Part shown: piece after piece, positions 59,913-64,000 of the stretch
How the letters are laid out: every line of letters begins with the position of its first letter
How positions within the stretch are numbered: the first letter of the stretch is position 1
DNA from: Streptomyces sp. 846.5
GTDB lineage: Bacteria > Actinomycetota > Actinomycetes > Streptomycetales > Streptomycetaceae
Direction: 5' to 3'
Length of the DNA: 64,000 nucleotides
Assembly: GCF_004365705.1 (NCBI RefSeq)
Contig: NZ_SOBN01000001.1
Span: 4,450,001 to 4,514,000 of the forward strand
The notes under the pieces: generated by a model
The model's database searches: none
What the model was told of the DNA's origin: nothing
The model's input: the letters and a program-made list of their open reading frames with translations, nothing else
Made by a program: the position numbers and the translations under genes

Positions 59913-60332
59913 GTGGGTACTCCACTGAGCGTGTTCACCGGGGCGTGGTTCACCCTGTTCGGCGCCGGGGTGCTTGTCTGGTGCGCCGGTGAGGTCCGGA
60001 TCCGCCGCCGGCTGCGGCGCGACGGGGTCTCCGGGATGGCCAGGGTGCTGCCCGACCTGGAGGCGGCCGCGGACCATGCCGACACCGCCCCGGTGCTCGG
60101 CTACCTGGTCGACGGCCACGGCGAGGTGGTGGCGCGTCCGCGCGGCTGGACCACCATCCGCCGGACCAGCGGACTGACCGTCGACTCGCTGGTCCCGGTC
60201 TTCTACGACCCGGTCTGTCCGGAGCAGGTGGCGGTCGAGGGCGGGGGACAGTCCCGCAGCGACGTCTTCTGGCTGCTGCTGGGGCTGGTTTTCGCCGCCG
60301 CCGGCGTGGCGCTGTTCGTCGACGCGTTCTAG
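59913..60332 (+). CDS. DUF3592-like membrane protein
   Basis: 139 residues, GTG 59913. N-terminal helix (VFTGAWFTLFGAGVLVWC) and C-terminal helix (SDVFWLLLGLVFAAAGVAL) flank a soluble beta-rich segment with YDPVCPEQVAVEG, the DUF3592 layout. Function unknown. Confidence 0.72.
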   Translation: MGTPLSVFTGAWFTLFGAGVLVWCAGEVRIRRRLRRDGVSGMARVLPDLEAAADHADTAPVLGYLVDGHGEVVARPRGWTTIRRTSGLTVDSLVPVFYDPVCPEQVAVEGGGQSRSDVFWLLLGLVFAAAGVALFVDAF

Positions 60333-60472
60333 TCGGCGCGTTCTAGCAGGGCCGCGACGGCCCCGGGCAGGTCGCGGTACCAGACCGGCCTGCCCCGGTG
60401 CGGCCGGATGGCCGCAGAACACGCCGAAGGTGGACCCCTGTCCGACAGGCCGGGCTGACGCAGTCCTATCAT
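60329..60472 (-). CDS. Possible small protein antisense to the DUF3592 gene end
   Basis: 47 codons from ATG 60472 (MIGLRQPGLSDRGPP...) ending RGRPVWYRDLPGAVAALLERAD, which looks like natural protein sequence. The stop overlaps the 3' end of the DUF3592 gene by 4 bp. No clear ribosome site. Could be a remnant of a larger gene. Confidence 0.3.
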   Translation of the reverse strand: MIGLRQPGLSDRGPPSACSAAIRPHRGRPVWYRDLPGAVAALLERAD

Positions 60473-60801
60473 CCGGCTTGTCCGGTCTGTCCGTCGCCGG
60501 TCAACCTGCAGGTGGTTCGGCGACCCTGTTCCCGGACCGCCGGAACAGCGCCGACCAGGCGTTCTTTACCGTCGGCGGGTTGACGCGGGCCCCTTTCGGC
60601 CAGCCTTTGGCGGCGATCTGCACGGCGGGAACCCTTGCCGTCGGGTTACCGTTCGATGGGCGTCGGTCGGACGGCGCAGGCAACAAATCGGGATTCGTCC
60701 GTTTGACAAGGGGGACCTGAGTGCGGTCACACTCCGCTCTCAGGGCTTCATCGACGCGAGCGGCCCCACCACCCCCACTCGACCGGGAGAGAAGAGCGAA
60801 G
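60473..60801 (+). promoter_or_regulatory. topA upstream region
   Basis: About 330 bp before the topA GTG with no convincing gene. TTGACA at 60703-60708 is the best -35-like hexamer; no matching -10 hexamer stands out. topA promoters in Streptomyces respond to DNA relaxation. Confidence 0.35.
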
Positions 60802-63687
60802 GTGTCCCCGACCAACAAGACCGCACGCGAAGGTCAGCGACTCGTGATCGTCGAGTCGCCGGCCAAGGCGAAGACGATCAAGGGCTATCTCGGCCCCGGA
60901 TATGTGGTCGAGGCGAGTGTCGGGCATATCCGCGACCTCCCCGGCACGGCCGCCGAGGTGCCGGACGGCTACACCGGCGAGGTGCGCCGGCTCGGCATCG
61001 ACGTCGAGCACAACTTCGAGCCCATCTATGTCGTCAACGCCGACAAGAAGTCCCAGGTCGCCAAGCTCAAGTCGCTGCTGAAGGACGCCGACGAACTCTT
61101 CCTCGCCACCGATGAGGACCGCGAGGGGGAGGCCATCGCCTGGCACCTCCAGGAAGTGCTGCGCCCCAAGGTGCCGGTGCACCGCATGGTGTTCCACGAG
61201 ATCACCAAGGACGCCATCCAGGCCGCCGTCAACAACCCGCGCGAGCTGAACCAGCGCCTGGTCGACGCCCAGGAGACGCGCCGCATCCTCGACCGCCTCT
61301 ACGGCTACGAGGTCTCCCCGGTGCTCTGGAAGAAGGTCATGCCGAAGCTCTCGGCGGGCCGGGTCCAGTCCGTGGCGACCCGCCTGGTGGTCGAGCGCGA
61401 GCGCGAGCGGATCGCCTTCCGCTCCGCCTCCTACTGGGACCTCACCGCGGTCTTCGGCAGCGACCTTTCAAAGAGTGGCAAGGGCACCCAGGGCGGAGAC
61501 CCCGGCACCTTCGGAGCCCGGCTCTCCGCCGTGGACGGCCGCCGGGTCGCCTCCGGCCGCGACTTCGACTCGCTGGGGCAGCTGAAGTCCGCCTCCGCCC
61601 AGGCCCAGGTGCTGCACCTGGACGAGGACGCCGCCCGCACCCTGGCCGCCGCCCTCGCGGACACCGCCTTCCGGGTCCGCAGCGTCGAGGCCAAGCCCTA
61701 CCGCCGCTCCCCGTACGCGCCGTTCCGCACCACGACCATGCAGCAGGAGGCCGGACGCAAGCTGGGCTTCGGCGCCAAGCGGGCCATGGACGTGGCGCAG
61801 AAGCTGTACGAGAACGGCTTCATCACCTATATGCGTACCGACTCGACCACGCTGTCGGAGACGGCGATCGGCGCCGCCCGCGCCCAGGTCGAGCAGCTCT
61901 ACGGCCGCGAGTACCTGCCGGACGTGCCCCGGGTCTACACCGGCAAGGTCAAGAACGCGCAGGAGGCGCACGAGGCGATCCGCCCCTCCGGCGACCGCTT
62001 CCGCACCCCGGCCGAGACCGGGCTGCGCGGCGACGAGTTCCGGCTCTACGAGCTGATCTGGATGCGCACCGTCGCCTCGCAGATGAAGGACGCCGTCGGC
62101 CAGTCCGTCACCGTCAAGGTGGCCGGCACCTCCGCCGACGGCCGGGACGCCGAGTTCTCCGCCACCGGCAAGATCATCACCTTCCACGGCTTCCTCAAGG
62201 CCTATGTCGAGGGCCGCGACGACCCGGACGCCGAGCTGGACGACCGCGAGCGCCGGCTGCCGCCGGTCGCCGAGGGCGACGCCCTCAGCGCCGAGGAGAT
62301 CGAGCTCGACGGCCACGCCACCAAGCCCCCGGCCCGCTTCACCGAGGCCTCGCTGATCAAGGAGCTGGAGGACCGCGAGATCGGCCGTCCCTCCACCTAC
62401 GCCGCGATCATCGACACCATCGTGGCCCGCCGCTACGTCTTCAAGAAGGGGACGGCGCTGGTTCCGTCCTTCCTGGCGCTGGCAGTGGTCCGGCTGCTGG
62501 AGGAGCACTTCGGCCGCCTGGTCGACTACGACTTCACCGCGAAGATGGAGAACGACCTCGACGGCATCGCCCGCGGCGAGGCCGAGTCGGTGCCCTGGCT
62601 GCGCCGCTTCTACTACGGCGAGGCGGCCGAGGGCGCCGCGGCCTCCTCCGCCGCCGACGCCGGCAACGGCGACGGCGACCACCTCGGCGGCCTCAAGGAA
62701 CTGGTCACCGACCTCGGCGCGATCGACGCCCGGGAGATCAGCTCCTTCCCGGTCGCGGACAGCGGCATCATGCTGCGCGTCGGCCGCTACGGCCCGTACG
62801 TGGAGCGCGGCGAGCAGCGCGCCGACGTCCCCGACGAGCTGGCCCCCGACGAGCTCACCGTCGAGCTGGCCGAGGAACTGCTGGCCAAGCCCAGCGGCGT
62901 CCGCGAGCTGGGCCAGGACCCGGTCAGCGGCAACGAGATCGTGGCCAAGGACGGCCGCTACGGCCCGTACTTCACCGAGGTGCTGCCCGAGGGCACGCCC
63001 AAGACCGGCAAGAACGCGGTCAAGCCGCGCACCCAGTCGCTGCTGTCCACCATGAACCTGGACACGGTCACCCTGGAGGACGCGCTCAAGGTCTTCGGCC
63101 TGCCGCGGGTCGTCGGCGCCGACGCCGACGGCGTGGAGATCACCGCGCAGAACGGCCGCTACGGCCCGTACCTCAAGAAGGGCACCGACTCGCGCTCCCT
63201 CGAGAACGAGGAGCAGATGTTCACGGTGACCCTGGACGAGGCGCTGGCGATCTACGCCCAGCCCAAGGCGCGTGGACGGGCCGCCGCCAAGCCGCCGCTG
63301 AAGGAGCTGGGCGTCGACCCGGTCAGCGAGCGTCCGGTGGTGGTCAAGGACGGCCGCTTCGGCGCCTATGTCACCGACGGGGAGACCAATGCGACGCTGC
63401 GCCGTGACGACAGCGTCGAGGAGATCACCCCGGAGCGCGGCTACGAGCTGCTGGCCGAGAAGCGCGCCAAGGGTCCGGTGAAGAAGACCGCCAAGAAGGC
63501 CCCGGCCAAGAAGGCCCCCGCGAAGAAGACGGCGGCCAAGAAGGCGACGACCACGGTCAGGAAGACCGCCGCCAAGACGGCGGCGGCCAAGACCGCGGCC
63601 AAGACGACCACGGCGGCCGTCGCCAAGAAGGCTCCGGCGAAGAAAGCCCCGGCCGAGAAGGCCTCCGCCTCCGCCTCGGCCGAGTAG
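60802..63687 (+). CDS. topA: DNA topoisomerase I
   Basis: 961 residues, type IA topoisomerase that relaxes negative supercoils. TOPRIM domain at the N terminus (LVIVESPAKAKTIKGYLG; LATDEDREGEA with DxD), active-site Tyr343 in FITYMRTDST. There are four C-terminal GRYGPY-type repeats instead of zinc fingers, then a Lys/Ala tail (KKAPAKK repeats) that gives processivity in actinobacteria. GTG 60802 (VSPTNKTAREG); a GTG at 60721 would add an unlikely leader. Confidence 0.96.
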   Translation: MSPTNKTAREGQRLVIVESPAKAKTIKGYLGPGYVVEASVGHIRDLPGTAAEVPDGYTGEVRRLGIDVEHNFEPIYVVNADKKSQVAKLKSLLKDADELFLATDEDREGEAIAWHLQEVLRPKVPVHRMVFHEITKDAIQAAVNNPRELNQRLVDAQETRRILDRLYGYEVSPVLWKKVMPKLSAGRVQSVATRLVVERERERIAFRSASYWDLTAVFGSDLSKSGKGTQGGDPGTFGARLSAVDGRRVASGRDFDSLGQLKSASAQAQVLHLDEDAARTLAAALADTAFRVRSVEAKPYRRSPYAPFRTTTMQQEAGRKLGFGAKRAMDVAQKLYENGFITYMRTDSTTLSETAIGAARAQVEQLYGREYLPDVPRVYTGKVKNAQEAHEAIRPSGDRFRTPAETGLRGDEFRLYELIWMRTVASQMKDAVGQSVTVKVAGTSADGRDAEFSATGKIITFHGFLKAYVEGRDDPDAELDDRERRLPPVAEGDALSAEEIELDGHATKPPARFTEASLIKELEDREIGRPSTYAAIIDTIVARRYVFKKGTALVPSFLALAVVRLLEEHFGRLVDYDFTAKMENDLDGIARGEAESVPWLRRFYYGEAAEGAAASSAADAGNGDGDHLGGLKELVTDLGAIDAREISSFPVADSGIMLRVGRYGPYVERGEQRADVPDELAPDELTVELAEELLAKPSGVRELGQDPVSGNEIVAKDGRYGPYFTEVLPEGTPKTGKNAVKPRTQSLLSTMNLDTVTLEDALKVFGLPRVVGADADGVEITAQNGRYGPYLKKGTDSRSLENEEQMFTVTLDEALAIYAQPKARGRAAAKPPLKELGVDPVSERPVVVKDGRFGAYVTDGETNATLRRDDSVEEITPERGYELLAEKRAKGPVKKTAKKAPAKKAPAKKTAAKKATTTVRKTAAKTAAAKTAAKTTTAAVAKKAPAKKAPAEKASASASAE

Positions 63688-63702
63688 CGGCTCCCGCGTC
63701 CG

Positions 63703-63738
63703 AGGGCGGCCCTGTTCCGTACGGGACGGGGCCGCCCT
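63703..63738. terminator. topA terminator
   Basis: AGGGCGGCCC / GGGCCGCCCT stem (63703-63712 and 63729-63738) continued inward by further pairs around GTAC, 16 bp after the topA stop. Confidence 0.75.
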
Positions 63739-63832
63739 GCTGCGTGGCGCTGGGGTCACAGATGTGTCATGACCCCGTGCTCTTCCCGTGGACGTCCGTT
63801 CGGTGTCCGGCCCTCCGGATAGGCTGACGCAC

Positions 63833-64000
63833 ATGACCAGTGCTGAGCAGCCCATCGAACCTGTCGCGACAGCGCCGCTCACCGTCGTCCCCGGCGGGAG
63901 CCTGGCCGAGCGGGCCGGCGCGCTGCTGCGCGTGCGCTCGTACCAGAAGCTGTGGCGCACCCAGCTGCTTGGTGCGATCGGCGACCGGCTGGCGCTGCTG
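63833..64000 (+). CDS. MFS-type protein, start only; probably the MFS/dTMP kinase fusion
   Basis: ATG 63833, 56 codons before the window end (MTSAEQPIEPVATAPL ... YQKLWRTQLLGAIGDRLALL). The end matches the first helix of major facilitators. In streptomycetes the gene after topA is a very long protein with an MFS part and a thymidylate kinase part; the visible piece is compatible with that, but the kinase is outside the window. Confidence 0.6.
   Translation, partial: MTSAEQPIEPVATAPLTVVPGGSLAERAGALLRVRSYQKLWRTQLLGAIGDRLALL

Noticed and set aside
61468..63960. 830-residue minus-strand frame opposite topA
   Set aside because: Gly/Leu/Val-rich shadow frame typical of high-GC coding DNA.
1..64000. 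CRISPR arrays, rRNA and tRNA genes
   Set aside because: No regularly spaced repeats, rRNA blocks or cloverleaf-forming sequences were seen on either strand; repeats present are operators, hairpins or coding low complexity.

Overview
The window is high-GC actinobacterial DNA from a filamentous Streptomycetaceae-type chromosome. The signs are third-position G/C codon use, many GTG starts, developmental genes (wblA, bldG with its partner anti-sigma factor) and a lysine-rich C-terminal tail on topoisomerase I. From memory, the gene order penicillin-binding protein, wblA, two ArsA-type ATPases, crp, nth, nhaA, acs, tad genes, bldG, hppA, methyltransferase, topA, MFS/tmk matches the S. coelicolor region running down from about SCO3580 to SCO3542. 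The species cannot be fixed from this window.

Core region 1 (1-27280). The window opens inside a class A penicillin-binding protein, followed by wblA, two overlapping ArsA-like ATPases, a small DUF4177-type protein, a Rid-family protein, a Nudix hydrolase, an MBL-fold hydrolase and the cAMP receptor protein gene crp. Next comes a small patch that looks variable: a secreted GH26-like protein with very long Ser/Pro linkers, a protein with serine at every third residue, and a degenerate tyrosine-recombinase-like gene. Housekeeping genes then resume: MFS transporter, PfkB kinase, endonuclease III, CoA-type Nudix, MarP-like protease, metal-dependent membrane hydrolase, epoxide-hydrolase-like protein, NhaA, acetyl-CoA synthetase, carbonic anhydrase, a CooC-like ATPase, a Fic-like protein and a HAD hydrolase.

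Tad pilus locus, split (27719-32192 and 49197-50291). TadZ/CpaE-like, TadA, TadB and TadC genes lead into the Flp-type pilin gene (DUF4244 family). That gene is cut after codon 87. Its last 27 codons lie about 17 kb away, directly before the TadE-like and TadF/G-like genes. Joining the two sides at a shared GCGC restores an uninterrupted pilin frame of 114 codons.

Integrative element (about 32189-49200). The insert looks like an actinomycete integrative and conjugative element (AICE): a replication initiator of RepSA type, an FtsK-like DNA translocase for double-stranded transfer, a small membrane protein, an SCO3933-type protein and two GntR repressors, each with repeated operator-like palindromes. 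Its integrase is a large serine recombinase that starts 30 bp inside the right end. Cargo includes a 1179-residue NACHT NTPase with an N-terminal helix-turn-helix (candidate defence protein), a GNAT acetyltransferase, an IS5-type transposase and several unknown small proteins. A large composite inverted repeat lies between convergent genes.

Core region 2 (50054-64000). This holds an MrfA-type DEAD-box helicase, bldG with its anti-sigma partner, the proton-pumping pyrophosphatase hppA, an alpha/beta hydrolase, a lipoprotein, an N5-glutamine/rRNA-type methyltransferase, a DUF3592-like protein, topA, and the start of an MFS-type protein that is probably the MFS/thymidylate kinase fusion.
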